Part shown: in pieces, positions 14,501-27,400 of the stretch | How positions within the stretch are numbered: the first letter of the stretch is position 1 | Layout: the number at the start of each line of letters is the position of its first letter | Assembly (NCBI GenBank): GCA_935421135.1 | Contig: OW285188.1 | Span: 21,181,233 to 21,245,232, forward strand | Direction: 5' to 3' | Origin: Bugulina stolonifera | Lineage: Eukaryota; Bryozoa; Gymnolaemata; Cheilostomatida; Bugulidae | Length of the DNA stretch: 64,000 nucleotides | The notes under the pieces: model-generated | The model's input: the letters and a program-made list of their open reading frames with translations, nothing else | Database searches by the model: none | Told to the model about the DNA's origin: nothing | Program-made: the position numbers and the translations under genes

Positions 14501-16528
14501 TAATAAATACAAGTAGTAAACATCTATTGGTGGCAGGATGGTGTAGTGGTTTACTTGCCGATTTGTTCCACATACCGCTGTCGTGGAAGTTGAGCTCTTC
14601 CACTCAGAGCCCAGCTCCTGTCGTTAATATAAGCTTCAGCTTCTGCGGTTCATTAAATAGGATGGCTAAATGTCCCTACAGTAACCAAAAAGGTAAAATA
14701 CATTATAAAACACGTAGGTATACAATAATTGACTACTCACCACATTTTATACTCAATGAGTTTGAGGTCAGCAAACACTTCCTCGTCTTCCTCATCAGAC
14801 TCTTCCTCTTCCTGAGGGGCAAGCTGATTGAACATGCGAACCAGTTTGTAGTCTGAGGACACGCAGTCGTAGGTTATATCTCTAATTATCTTCAAATCTG
14901 TCCCACTGCTTGCCTTAAAGCTGAACGCAACATGCAAGTACATTCCACACTCCATTTTTGGAATTAGCTGCACCTTTACCCAACAGGAATCTACAACATT
15001 TTATGATCGAGCGTAAAAGGTAATTTTAGTTTATTGATTCCCACAATTAAAAGGCCTCCTTTATATGGGAGTATGTAAACATGTAGCAGACTTTTAATTG
15101 ACTACATCCAGCTCTGCTGAGGTCACACGCATGGACTTTTGATAAAAACTGCATGGAAATTACTATTTTACGAGAGTTGATTTTATTTGATAAAGGAGTG
15201 CATAATTCCTAATTAGGGTTTAGTAATATTACATAATATAAGCCATCTGCCTGCTATGTGATAAGGCATTACAATACCCAAATTTCAGTTCACATTCAAT
15301 AAACAAAAAATTAGCTACAGATGTACACTTTTAACTGCCCCAGTATGTACATAGAAGTATGTATATAGAAAGATGACACAGACCACCAACAGATAACATA
15401 GTGTATACATTATGACACATGTCTATGAGTATGAGTATTAGCTATAATGTTGAAATTTATCTTCAAACTCTATCTAAATCCTTCCACTCAGTATTAAATA
15501 TTACACAAAGTGGAAACTATAGATATGAATATATGAATATACCTGTAGATATGCCTCTGATTGTGAAATAATATAATCAGCAGTTACTGTGTTGATAAAC
15601 CTGACAATGACATGAATACTGAGAACGGCCAAACAGGAAGCAAGTTGAAGGGCAATAAAGACTGTGTAAGGTGGTATATTAATTAAAAGTGGTAGAGGGA
15701 CATTTGGAAAATTTCATATAGAAACAGGACATTCCGAAAACTTTCATTTGGGGTTGGAGGTTGGGGTTTGGGGTTTGAAGGTTTTTGGAACGTCCTGTTT
15801 CTAACTGAAATCTTCGAGCAGTCGCAAATGCATTACATGTACAAGTACATGTACATGGCTACTTGTGGATCATGACATACCTGAGGGAGATAATGACCAG
15901 ATAGCCCCTTTGGTCACATTGTATTGGTCCTTCAGGGTCACCTCAACCTGCCTTCCTCTGTATCCATGAGTACAGGAAATGAATCTAAAGGTCTCTGCTG
16001 ATTGGTTAACTATCACATACTTTACATTTTGAACTTTAGTTACATCTCCACTTAGCCCGATCTTTACACCAGTTTCAGGAACACCATCGGCTGATCCAGA
16101 TATTTGTAATGGAGGGCTGCAATGAGTGATTGGCCAGAAAATAAAGTTTCGTTGCAGAAGGTAAATAGCAGCAAATACCGACACTACCGCACACTAACTA
16201 GTCTATGGAACTCGATCCATTGCACACGGCCAAAAAACAATTCCATTCCAGAGCATTCAATTGAGGGAGAGTTATAACCCAAAAGTGTGTGGTTGTATTG
16301 TATCTATTCATCTATTCTAACATTATGTGGACTTTCATGTGGGATATCCATTCCAGTGAAGGTCATTGGTGGTGTTAGGAAAAGTTCAGCAGTCAGCACC
16401 TACTCTACTGTAGCCTTTCACAAGTCATGTACATTGTAATATGTAACATCTAGTAGGGTCTAGTTTCTTAAACCTGCCCCTAAATTCATGTATATACAGT
16501 ACATGTATGTAAGACATACTCACCCCAT
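8580..16528 (-). CDS. MOV10: MOV10-family RNA helicase, copy B (complete, 17 exons)
   Basis: Complete member of the array. Exons on the minus strand: 16524-16528, 15881-16116, 14741-14990, 14179-14289, 13700-13877, 13415-13557, 13109-13297, 12813-12960, 12092-12247, 11767-11876, 11352-11542, 10792-11003, 10494-10685, 10135-10341, 9633-9721, 8978-9114 and 8580-8650, totalling 2,625 nt (874 aa) with every phase consistent. Approximate positions: beta-rich N-terminal half to residue 370 with an acidic run near 140-150; Walker A GPPGTGKT near 402; DEAG near 525; NFRSHPDI near 607; [10 protein letters not shown] near 735; [19 protein letters not shown] near 777. Family members run to about 1,000 residues, so the N-terminus is somewhat short. 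The C-terminus ends DDQWERRG, resembling the EWRNEL end of vertebrate MOV10. The first coding exon is just ATGGG (5 nt), the least certain part. The family is linked to small-RNA silencing and restriction of retroelements; that role here is inferred. Confidence 0.9.
9173..9503. repeat. 18-bp minisatellite in MOV10 copy B intron 15
   Basis: The unit ACCACTATCACCAGTATT repeats with substitutions about 18 times. It fills most of the intron between exons 15 and 16. Confidence 0.95.
15706..15816. repeat. Short inverted repeat in MOV10 copy B intron 2
   Basis: GAAACAGGACATTCC (from 15721) mirrors GGAACGTCCTGTTTC (to 15801), and the match extends outward imperfectly. A G-rich GGGGTTTGGGGTTTG loop lies between. 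Confidence 0.7.
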
Positions 16529-16671
16529 TAGTTGGCTGTTAGTAGATAGCTAATATAACTTATAGAAGTCCAACAATCCAGTCACACTGCCAGTGCTTAT
16601 CTGGGACACAATGACTTCGCTCAGCTAGTTATGCTGCACATACAGTCATAATAACTTGTAATAATAGACAA

Positions 16672-16681
16672 GGGGAATTCC
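16672..16681. promoter_or_regulatory. NF-kappaB/Rel consensus upstream of MOV10 copy B (proximal)
   Basis: GGGGAATTCC, within the palindromic GGGGAATTCCC, matches GGGRNWYYCC fully and lies about 145 bp upstream of the copy B start codon. Confidence 0.6.
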
Positions 16682-16726
16682 CTTGCAAATATCAATACCT
16701 ACGAAAAATCCTAATTGAAAATACTA

Positions 16727-16736
16727 GGGGAATTCC
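16727..16736. promoter_or_regulatory. NF-kappaB/Rel consensus upstream of MOV10 copy B (distal)
   Basis: A second GGGGAATTCC lies 55 bp further upstream of the proximal site, about 200 bp from the start codon. Paired sites at this spacing are common in Rel-responsive promoters. Confidence 0.55.
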
Positions 16737-17268
16737 AACAAATGGAAGCGCAGCACAAACAATGAGGAATAACAGTCATGGAAACGGCAATGTTACTGTA
16801 ACTATTCCCCTACAGATAATCCAAAATTGTGTCACTACCTTTGCTTTGACTATACATGGTAGACTTGTGGAGAATGAGCATATTCTAAAGTTATGGTAGT
16901 AATATTTCAGTTTCTAATAGCATCATACAAACTGCACAATGTACATGTACATGTATATTATATAATCTATATTTATTTACATGGTTGTAATATACATGTA
17001 CATGTGTATGCTCATGTATGTACAGAGCATTGGCATGCATAGGTGTGCATGTACATGTAAAGTTATTATAACATGGCATAATGCAATATTTGGAAACTAC
17101 ACCAAATAGGTGGGAGGAGCCTGGCTACTTGAACTAATATACATGTACATACATGCATATTGTGGTGTTCCACCATACATATCCAGTCTCTCCTGGATAG
17201 TCACACATCTAACTAACTCTTATGCCCCAGTTATTCCCTTATACATGCTTACTACATATACTTATTAC

Positions 17269-18002
17269 TGTAATGTTTTTGAGTATAGTAACATACGAGT
17301 GCCGATAGGCCACTGGTAGGGGAAGGGCTTGGAAGGTGGTAGAGGCCGACCAAGTAACCTTCTGCTCATTACATAAAAGAGTGAACAGTTATTAGGTGCT
17401 CTTATTATTGTATATCTGACGTAGGCCGATGCCGAGACTCATTGAAGAGCTCAGGACCGACGTAGGTCTTGTAGACTTTATACTCCAGAGGAGTGCAATG
17501 AAAGATCTGGTATTCTAGGATCTTAAGCCCGATGCTAGATTCATACAGAATCCGGGATCGACCTAAGTCGTAGAAGTGGTGTAGAGATATGCTTAAACGA
17601 GGATGGGGATGAACTCGAGATGGATCTATGGATCCGCCGGTGGAGTTACCCGCCTACAAGAGAAAGCCTCTATAGGTTTGAGTTAGGAGATGTTGCTTTA
17701 TTAGAGCGCAATCAACAACTGATTTCATACAGAAAATGCGCTGTCTTATATACCAGTTCTACTTCCGGCAAAAAGAGGCCGATAAGGTATCGGGTCCGGA
17801 ACTGATGCAACAACATGGATGGTTCCGCCCGACGTCGGCCTCTAAAAGGGTCGGCCTTGGCACAAAAAGTGCTTACAATAATCCGAAACATAAAGTATAT
17901 AAGTATGAGCCTATTCCAAAGCATCGGCCCTAAATGATACTCGCAGTATATGGCAAAAGACTCTATTTAATATAATCAGACAAGATAAGATAATTGCTAA
18001 CA
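17269..18002 (-). mobile_element. Solo LTR, minus orientation
   Basis: On the minus strand it starts TGTTAG and ends ATTACA. It shares with the neighbouring plus-strand LTR the blocks CTGATTATATT, TTGTAAGCACTTTTTGTGC, GGCCGACC, a TATA box, and AATCAGTTGTTGATTG followed by AATAAAGCAACATCTCC. No internal region, primer-binding site or coding sequence adjoins it. The target duplication is not clear. Confidence 0.65.
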
Positions 18003-18308
18003 ATATGTGGGAAAAACGAAGTTGTAATTCCAATAGTCTGATCGACAGATAATAATAGTAAAGCACACAATAGTAGTTGATTATATATATAAGTGGTATA
18101 AACATGCATGAATATAATTGCATAAGATAAGACACATACATGAATGGATATGGATAACATGGATAATATGGATATGTGTGTACATGCATAATAATGTCAG
18201 TGTACAATGTCAATATACATAAAGCGTAAGAACTCAGTCTACGTATGTCCAGGCAGGCTGTTTCACCACATTACTCTTGTTAATAACTGCTTAGCTAGTG
18301 TGTCTTAT

Positions 18309-20094
18309 TGTTATTATCAACCAATCAGGTCTCTTGTATTTGTCTGTATCTAATTACGGGTACATTACTATTTGCAAGTACATTCACTACCTGATTATAT
18401 TCTAAGTCTTTTGCGAATTATAAAGTGATGGCCGATGTCATAGATAATGCTCATATTTACATATAATCCTTTCCCTATTATTGTAAGCACTTTTTGTGCA
18501 TGGCCGACCTTTTTGATGGTCGAACCTTGGGCATTTTTCAGCCATATTGTTATGCAATTTCCATACAGCCCTTTTAGCTGGAAGTTCATTTTATATAAAA
18601 GCCAGCACATTTGCTTTCTCAAATCAGTTGTTGATTGGGCTTCAATAAAGCAACATCTCCTAACTTAACCTACACTCCTGACTCCTTGCTGAGTATAAAC
18701 CTTGGACCTTAGTCGATCCCCGGATTCTTCAATGAATTTAGCATCGGGTCTACGCCCCTCATCAACATGGCTTTTTAATGAGTCTAAGCATCTGCCTAGT
18801 CCTCTACAATAACTACAAGAGCTTACGTAACTATTCACTCTTTATGTGATGTGTGGGAGTTTATCTTGGCAGCCCACTATCACTATCAAATGCTTCCCAC
18901 ACCCGGCACTCCGGGTGATACCCATACACGGTGATACCCATACACGGTGATACCCATACACGGGTGATACCCATACACGGGTGATACCCATACACGGGTG
19001 ATACCCATACACGGTGATACCCATACACGGCAGGGCTCTCAACTTGATAAAGTGAAAAATCCTAATAAAATGTTGAATTGAGGAAAAAGATGCCACTGCG
19101 GGGCCTCGCCCCGCCAGCCTGTGAAGCGGGCTGCCTGGAAGGGCGCGGGAGGGGCGGCGGAGCGCCCTCCCGCGCTTGAAAATTTTTTAACTGTGCCGTC
19201 TAAAATGGCACCAATTCATGAAATTCTAGTCATATTTTACTTAAAATGTGCTGTGCTTGGTAGAGGTTGTAACATGCAACTTGTGTGTATTTATTTGGTA
19301 GAACAAACAAAGATGCAAATAGGGCATACAGTATATACATGTACAGAGTAGATGTAGGTGGTGGAGATAGTGGAAAATATTGTGTACATATACAATAACA
19401 GGTAACTATATGACACCATAATCCAGATTTAAACAAAATACAGATATAGCCTATATCTGTATGGCTCCAAGTGGAAGTGGAACAAATGAGGTGGGTACAC
19501 AGTGCATGCAAAATATTTGAGGTGTTTTGACTTGTCTCCCTTGTTTTTGTGTCACCATCTAAAATGTCATATATTTGTAGGTAAACAGTAGTACTTGGGA
19601 CTTTCTAACACAAAAATATTTGCAAAATATACAATCACATATCTCTTATGTGTTATTTTGTAAAATCTACTAATATCAGATTGGAAAATACTTCAGACAT
19701 CCATTTGATTCAAATACTAAATTGACTAGGTTAGCGACCTCGCAACCCCCTATTGATTCCATTGGACAGACTTTGTTTGCGTATGGCTTTGGTGCTAGTT
19801 AGCCTACTAGCTAAGGGAGTACCATGTTACCTCTATGGGGAGTACTCTCTTTGCTACTAGTAATAGTAACAAATCCTAACACAATAGCAAAATCCGAACA
19901 GTGAGTGGAAAATATGGAAATCCGTCCGAATGCCCAAAAGGGAAGGACAAATCCGAACAATTTGGATTTAATCCGAGTAGTTGAGAGCCCTGATACACGG
20001 TGATACCCATACACGGGTGATACCCATACACGGGTGATACCCATACACGGGTGATACCCATACACGGGTGATACCCATAAACAGAAACATTACA
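18309..20094 (+). mobile_element. Solo LTR, plus orientation, split by a hAT MITE
   Basis: It starts TGTTAT and ends CATTACA, with a TATATAAAA box at 18592-18600 and a polyadenylation signal AATAAAG at 18644-18650. Its 3' part carries a 16-17-bp tandem array built on GGGTGATACCCATACAC. The array continues on the far side of the element inserted at 19,031-19,992. It lies about 300 bp from the minus-strand LTR, head to head. Confidence 0.62.
19031..19992. mobile_element. Non-autonomous hAT-type element (family 2)
   Basis: Ends are CAGGGCTCTCAACT and AGTTGAGAGCCCTG, with a perfect 8-bp duplication atacacgg at 19023-19030 and 19993-20000. The length is 962 bp, with a GC-rich block near 19,100-19,180. 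It landed in the tandem array of an LTR. No transposase frame is seen. Confidence 0.9.
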
Positions 20095-21474
20095 ATATTA
20101 CTACACTAGTTCCTACAAATTATGCAACCAGATAGCTGCTGGAGATATAATACTAAACATGTTTACAAGCCAAATAACAACATTGTTTCCTAACTGATGG
20201 TATTGAGGTCTTCACCTTCATCTAGTGAAATCACCTTTGCAAAATTGGCTGAACACTAAATCGGAACAATGCAGATGAAACTTGCAGTCTTGGGAAGTTC
20301 TGAATGACAGTAAAAACAAAAAGATGGATGTGTAATAACTAAATGCCAATCTAGAGGGATAACAGGATGACAGCAGGTATGCATAGCTCTGCTTAGTGAA
20401 CAGAACTCTCCATTGAGTGTAAAAGTAATGCACATGTACATGTACTGTGGATTGCAATGTATACAAACACGCTGTATGAGGGGCACTTCTTGCCTTCACC
20501 TACACACCTACTACATCTGATATAGCTACCTGATATAAGTATACGGACTAAACAGTACAACTGTGTACCAAATAAGTGAAATAGATATAAGTACACGGTG
20601 ATCAATATTTTATTGATTAGCTAAATTCCACCACTGAGGACATAAACACTGGGTATAACCAGGCTCACCTTACAATTATGGCAGACTCAACGGTGACTAA
20701 AGATTCATACTACATTTCTCATAAAACAAAGTGGAGATAAAGTCAGGTTCAGCTCAACCTTTCCCAGACAATGCTGGGTGGGCCAGGTTATGCTCAGCCA
20801 CAACTAGCCATATGAACAGGGCGATGGTGTCGGACTTTAGTTGCTATTTGAATTGAGGTGTATGCATGCTCACAGTACATTGTATATAGTTAGTACAAGC
20901 ACAAGAATATACTTGAACTATACCTAACAAACGTCCTGTTTTAGTTGCTATAATTTCCTACTTGGGGAACAACTCATCAGTATTAAGGAAAACAATAATG
21001 TTGTCCAATTGACAATCAGTATATTTTGTAAGTACATGGAGTGTAAATTAGAAGCCTGGGAAGTGCATGTACTGTGTAAATATAAAATATTAGGTATATA
21101 TATTAAATAAAATAATTTAAATTTATATATAAAAATATTTTCATTGGCACAATAAATAACGTTTTCAAGCCAGAAACACATGAATGCTCTCAAAATGCTC
21201 GAGCATTGCCAACAGAAATATTGCAGGTGATTTGCTCGCTGGTGAGTGGCTGCTAAACAGATTTAGTAAACATAAGCACATGGGTTGTCACTCGGTGCTA
21301 ACAAAATGCTTGCTAACAAAATGCTTGATCAAAAACATTTTCATGTGTTTCCACCTTAACCCATCTTCTGTTGAGGCAGCTTTAGACAATTTAATTTGCT
21401 GCTGTCAACAAGTCAGTGTATAGTTATTGTAGGCGAATACTGCCGAAGAATAATACAAGCAGTAATTACCCAGG
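20095..21474. other. Intergenic, between the LTR and the 3' end of MOV10 copy C
   Basis: No exon-like segment with splice signals and conserved residues was found on either strand. Presumably it holds the 3' UTR of copy C. Confidence 0.5.
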
Positions 21475-24400
21475 TTAGTCATTCCTTTCCCATTCTTCAT
21501 CATTGTAAAGCAGATGGTCACTTTTTCCATCAAGTCTAGGGGCTACAGATAAACAATAAAATGGCTAACTGTGACATTGGACTCTTACTAACATAGAGCG
21601 CATATCAACATGTATATTGGTGAAAGTTGTATATTTAGTCAAATTTTATTAAGTGTGAAGTGTGATGGTACACATATACATGTGCAGAACAACTGCCAGT
21701 AGGAACATTGGAAAATTCATAGTGTATTATGAATATAACCAATCAACACTTGGGCATTATGCTGTGTACAGTGATAACAGGTAAATACTAGTACATTATG
21801 TGTCTAATGAATTTTATGTGCACATATTTCTATACCTTTATCACACTGATAGGAAGAAATCTCTAACTGCTCAACTTGGCCAAACAATCTATTAGCAGAT
21901 TCTTCATCAAGCAGTTCTTCAGCTACAGGATCCCCGATGTAGCCGTCTTTAGATACAATGTATTGAATCAACCTGTACAATGACAGTCAACATTTATTAG
22001 TAAAGGATGAGCATTAGGTAATCATACCTTACTGAAATAGATTATTCAAAGTGAAACCTTCAATTCAATGCTCACAACTGTGGTACATTACTTTGGTAAG
22101 TTTTGTCTACACTCATTGGAAATATAACTAATGGTTAAGTTTAGAATAAAGAGAATGTCCATTGAAAGAATCTTTTTTACTTTTAGAACATGTCAGCTAA
22201 AAACAGTGTGTTTAGAAAATGTATTCTTAGAAACTGTCTGTTTGGAAACTGTAGGGAGAAAAAATTTTCACTTTATTATACTAAACTGAGTTTTAAGAGC
22301 TACCAGTGTACATGTACACGTATATGCATATGTATACAAAACTGGCATATGCATAGTTCAATTAGATTTCAAGTTTTTGATGTACATGTATCTGTTATTG
22401 TTGAATATAATAAATGCAGTCAGTAGTAAGTCACAGATTGCTCCAGGAAAAAATGACCAATATGATAGGTCTTCAGAATGGTGTTGCAATAATATTTTAA
22501 ATAATTAGAATAATGCAACAACAAAAAGGGTCTGCAATTTGGAATTATCTATTCTTTTTTGCGACCCCATCGACCCACCGTCGCGAAGACACCTATTGTA
22601 TAATCTGACATAACTAGATTGCTTGTGATGTACTATAAATACCTCATTCATGTGAGGTCTATTTTATATATAATTTTTAACTACAATGTATTCAAGACCG
22701 AGAGCTGATGTACGTAAATAGTGATTAAGAGGAAGGGCCAACATCTAATGTCAGAACCCCTTCGGTGTTCTCTATGTTATAGTCATACATCCCAATGATG
22801 TAGTGGGTCCAAGTATTTTTAAGGTGCACAAATGGATTGGGCATTAATTTATAGGCCCATCTATCCCTTAGGCTCTGAGTGGAGCCAATGCACTAGTTTG
22901 GTTGAATTTTGGCTTGCAATACAACTACTTCTATCTCTTTATATGCTCTGCATTTTTGAACTGCTGTTCCCGGAGCATCTACATTGCACATGTTGATTAG
23001 TCAGCAGACATAAGTTATACAAGCTTGAACTTATAAACAGTTCTATGAAACGGCTCTATGCACACAACAATAGTCACATGGTAGGAGCATGTAGGACCTG
23101 TTGGTCAGTTGTACAGGTTTGATTCTATGTCTCTACTAGCAATCTTGCATCAGCCAGGTGAGCTTTACGGCTTCAATAATTGGATTTCTGTGCTTGTGGT
23201 GTGTCAGCCTGTGTGCTACCCCCAGGAGAGCATTACAATGATGCAACACCATTCTATTTAATACAAATGACAGCTATTACTCCTATACTTTAACTCCACA
23301 GTTTAGAAACAACAATTTTCATTTGCATGTTTTCCAAACATACTGTTTCCAACTGACATTGAAAAGACTCAAAGTGAAGGCAAAGTTTATTGATGAATTA
23401 CCAATAGCACTGCAAGTATAATCTTAACTCTTTAGTATAAATACCTTCTCCAATTTTCATCTGTACAGAGAACCAGAGGGTTTCCGACTATGATAAGGAG
23501 AGCCTTGGCTCTAGTGATGGCCACGTTGAACCTCTAAAAGTGAAAATATTATTGTAACAGACGACATACAATACCAACCTGTGCTTGTGATTTCTATGTA
23601 GTCTACTTATTTCTCTTCAAATAATATTTAATGCTACAATGTATATATCAAATTATATATTACATATCTAAAATTTCTGATGTTCTGATTTTAACTAGGT
23701 GAACTTACTTTTGGACTCTTGACAAAGCCAAGACCAAACTTTTGGTCTCTTCTCATCCCATCGGTCTCACCTCTGACGGTGCTAATGATGATCACCTTCT
23801 TCTCGCCTCCCTGGAACTTCTCCACAGAACCAACCTCTATCTCAATTGTTTCAGCACTGATTGCTTCCATCTTCTCCTCACTAACTTCTCCAAGAGCCTG
23901 CCTTATCTTTTTCACCTGAGTTTGATGCATAATATTATTATCCATGACACAAATAGTTAATGATGCCAGAGTTCTAAGCAAAGTGATGTCGTGAAATACA
24001 TGTTTACACTATGCTGTTATATAAGCATGTAGCATGTACCTGCTGATTATAAGGAGATATAATACCAATGTCTTCTGGCATGACCCTGGGGGTACCAAAC
24101 ATTAGTTTCTCTACGTACTCTTTGACCTTAATCACTTCTAGGCGATTTAGCCAGGATGGACTGCATGCTTCCTGCTCCCCACGTCCATCTACTCGATGAA
24201 ATATCATTGGAAAATTAGAACTTGGTTTAGGTAGCCCCTGCAACAATATAATGTAGTTTTATATTGGTCAAAAATACATCATCAAAGAAATAGAGTTCAA
24301 TTTACGAATATCAATTTGGAACATTTTCTTAAACTGTGTGTACGCAAAATTTCGGGGACCATCAGGAATTTTGGTGACATAGCCAGCATGGCTATTATTG

Positions 24401-27400
24401 CACAGATCTTGCCAAAATTACCCTTACTATGAATAGCCACGGTTTGAGCAAATGTCTTGTTACTATCATTATTTCATTATACGTGTAGATATTTAAAAAG
24501 TTTTTTAAACACTTGGATCTCAGTAAAGTTACACTATGACACTGATTACTACTGTATATCTACATGTACATGTATTTTAAGTTACAATGAACAGTTCTTA
24601 CAATAAATTTGCTGTTTGTCTAAAAATAAACATAACACTAAAGTGAAAGCTGCACCTCCCAGCTGCAGAGCTCTTCCCTCTCTTCCTTGTTAGCACAGGG
24701 TCGCAACTCAGAGTTGTAGAAGAGCTCATTGGGAATTTTGAGTATTTCTGGATGAGATCTGAAGTTATTTTTCAATTTGGTCACAAAATTATTGTTGAAG
24801 GAACCATCGGAGTCTGGAGAGTACAGACCAGCTCGGGATGTCATTAACCTTTCCAAAAGACTTCTGCCTATAACAAATGTAACAATATATATTAATATTG
24901 CCATCTGTAACGCATACAAGGCAGAATAACTATAGCTATACAATTTTGTTTCCTAAAATAGTAAAAATAAACCATGTAGTAACACTGCATTATATGTAAC
25001 TGTAGCATGTAGTAACACTGTATTATACATAACTGTAGCATGTAGTAACACTGTATTATACATAACTGTAGCATGTAGTAACACTGTATTATACATAACT
25101 GTAGCATGTAGTAACACTGTATTATACATAACTGTAGCATGTAGTAACACCGTATTATACGCAACTGTAACATGTAGTAACACTGTATTATACATAACTG
25201 TAGCATGTAGTAACACTGTATTATACATAACTGTAGCATGTAGTAGCACTGTATTATACATAACTGTAGCATGTAGTAACACCGTATTATACGCAACTGT
25301 AACATGTAGTAACACTGTATTATACATAATTGTAGCATGTAGTGACACTGTATTATACATAACTGTAGCATGTAGTAACACCGTATTATACGCAACTGTA
25401 ACATGTAGTAACACTGTATTATACATAATTGTAGCATGTAGTAACACTGTATTATACATAAGTGTAGCATGTAGTAACACTGTATTATACATAACTGTAG
25501 CATGTAGTAACACTGTATTATATGTAGCTGTAGCATCCACAGATTACATTTACAGATTTTCAACAACTAATGATGTACTCTGAATCGAGCTTACCAAAGT
25601 GGCTGCTTATGGCCAAGGAAGAACGAATTATGGGACCAAGTTGTTTAGGATCTCCTGCTAAGACTAACTGGCCATTTTTTGGTGAAAGCAGACCAAGTGG
25701 TATGACAGTCTCTGGTTCTGTAGCGAATCCAGCCTCATCAATGAATATGTGAGTGAAGTGGTTAGTCAATTCTGCAGAGACAAGTCTGCAAGAACAATAA
25801 CCATGTACTGTATAACATAGTCACAATAACCATGTACTGTATAACATAGTCACAATAACCATGTACTGTATAACATAGTCACAATAACCATGTACTGTAT
25901 AATATAGTCACAATAACCATGTACTGTATAATATAGTCACAATAACCATGTACTGTATAACATAGTCACAATAACCATGTACTGTATAATATAGTCACAA
26001 TAACCATGTACTGTATAATATAGTCACAATAACCATGTACTGTATAACATAGCCACAATAACCATGTACTGTATAATATAGTCACAATAACCATGTACTG
26101 TATAACGTAGTCACAATAACCATGTACTGTATAACATAGTCACAATAACCATGTACTGTATAACATAGTCACAATAACCATGTACTGTATAACATAGTCA
26201 CAATAACCATGTACTGTATAACATAGTCACAATAATCATGTACTGTATAATATAGTCACAATAACCATGTACTGTATAATATAGTCACAATAACCATGTA
26301 CTGTATATTATAGTCACAATTCATCAGTAGAGAAATTATTTTCCTTCTCATTGTTCTATTCATATGATTTCTTTTGCAGAGCTCATTCAAACCATTTAGC
26401 AAAAGCAGGGAAAATTGAGATGGCTGTAATTCATCAATTGTCCTCTTTGTCCGCTCTTCACTAAGCCTTGACCAAGTCACAATAATCATAAATGAATATT
26501 AAAATTTCTCCACTATCGTACCTAACACCCCATACGGGTTTAACATCTAGGTGAACACACAGGAGTACTGTTATCGTTTTATTAAGGTCAACGGAAATCA
26601 TGTAAATGTGGTAGTTGGTACAAGGTGGGTTGATCATAATAAATCAGCTTTGAGGCAATGCTTAAGCAATGAGTCAAGCTGACAAAGAGAACTTCTTGTT
26701 TAGGAAGAGAACGTTATTACTTTAATAACAGAATAAAGCAATAAGGATTCAATAACCAATAACACAGGCTAACCATTTGTTGGTGGGTAAAAGGGGTCAC
26801 AGAAAAACGTTTTGGGGTCTTATACTACAGCATAGATACCTGCCACTAGTTATCAGAGTAGAGATAACTATCTGCTTCTGAGCTATGACAGCTTTCTTTG
26901 GATGAGTCACTTTCTCAGCCGATTCATCGTAGTTGGAGATCCGCAGTATCTTTGAACCCAGAAACAAACTTTCAGCATACAACAGACCGTATTAGCTGTT
27001 TCACAATACGTAAATGTGGGTCATATTGTCCAACTTTGTTGCCACTGTTACATGTATAACTGGAGCATATTTTTATGCCACAACGAAACTTATTGAGCCT
27101 TACCAGGAGACTAGGGACTTTAAAATCCACACAGATTTCCTTTGAAGCACCAAATTAAATTCACTCAACAACAAAATGTAAAAGCTTAGTCGTGGGAATG
27201 TAATAATAGATGCTAGTGAATATGTGAAGCTTGGTTGTCATACACTGTAATGTTAGACATTATAACACTATTGTTAACCTGTACAAAGCCATAATGAGAG
27301 ATTAGAGATACCATCTTCTAGCGTGATACATAAAACACTATATAGAATTATACATGGATACAATATCTACCTGTTCACTCAAGCTGTAGTAACTTCTAGT

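Noticed and set aside
14389..14856. 155-codon open frame on the plus strand
   Set aside because: It lies antisense to MOV10 copy B exon 3 and the adjoining intron, with no splice or residue conservation support.
24892..25566. Long open frames (224 and 195 codons) on the minus strand with repetitive products
   Set aside because: They are a 33-bp minisatellite whose unit length is a multiple of three, so several frames stay open. It lies in an intron between two well-supported exons.
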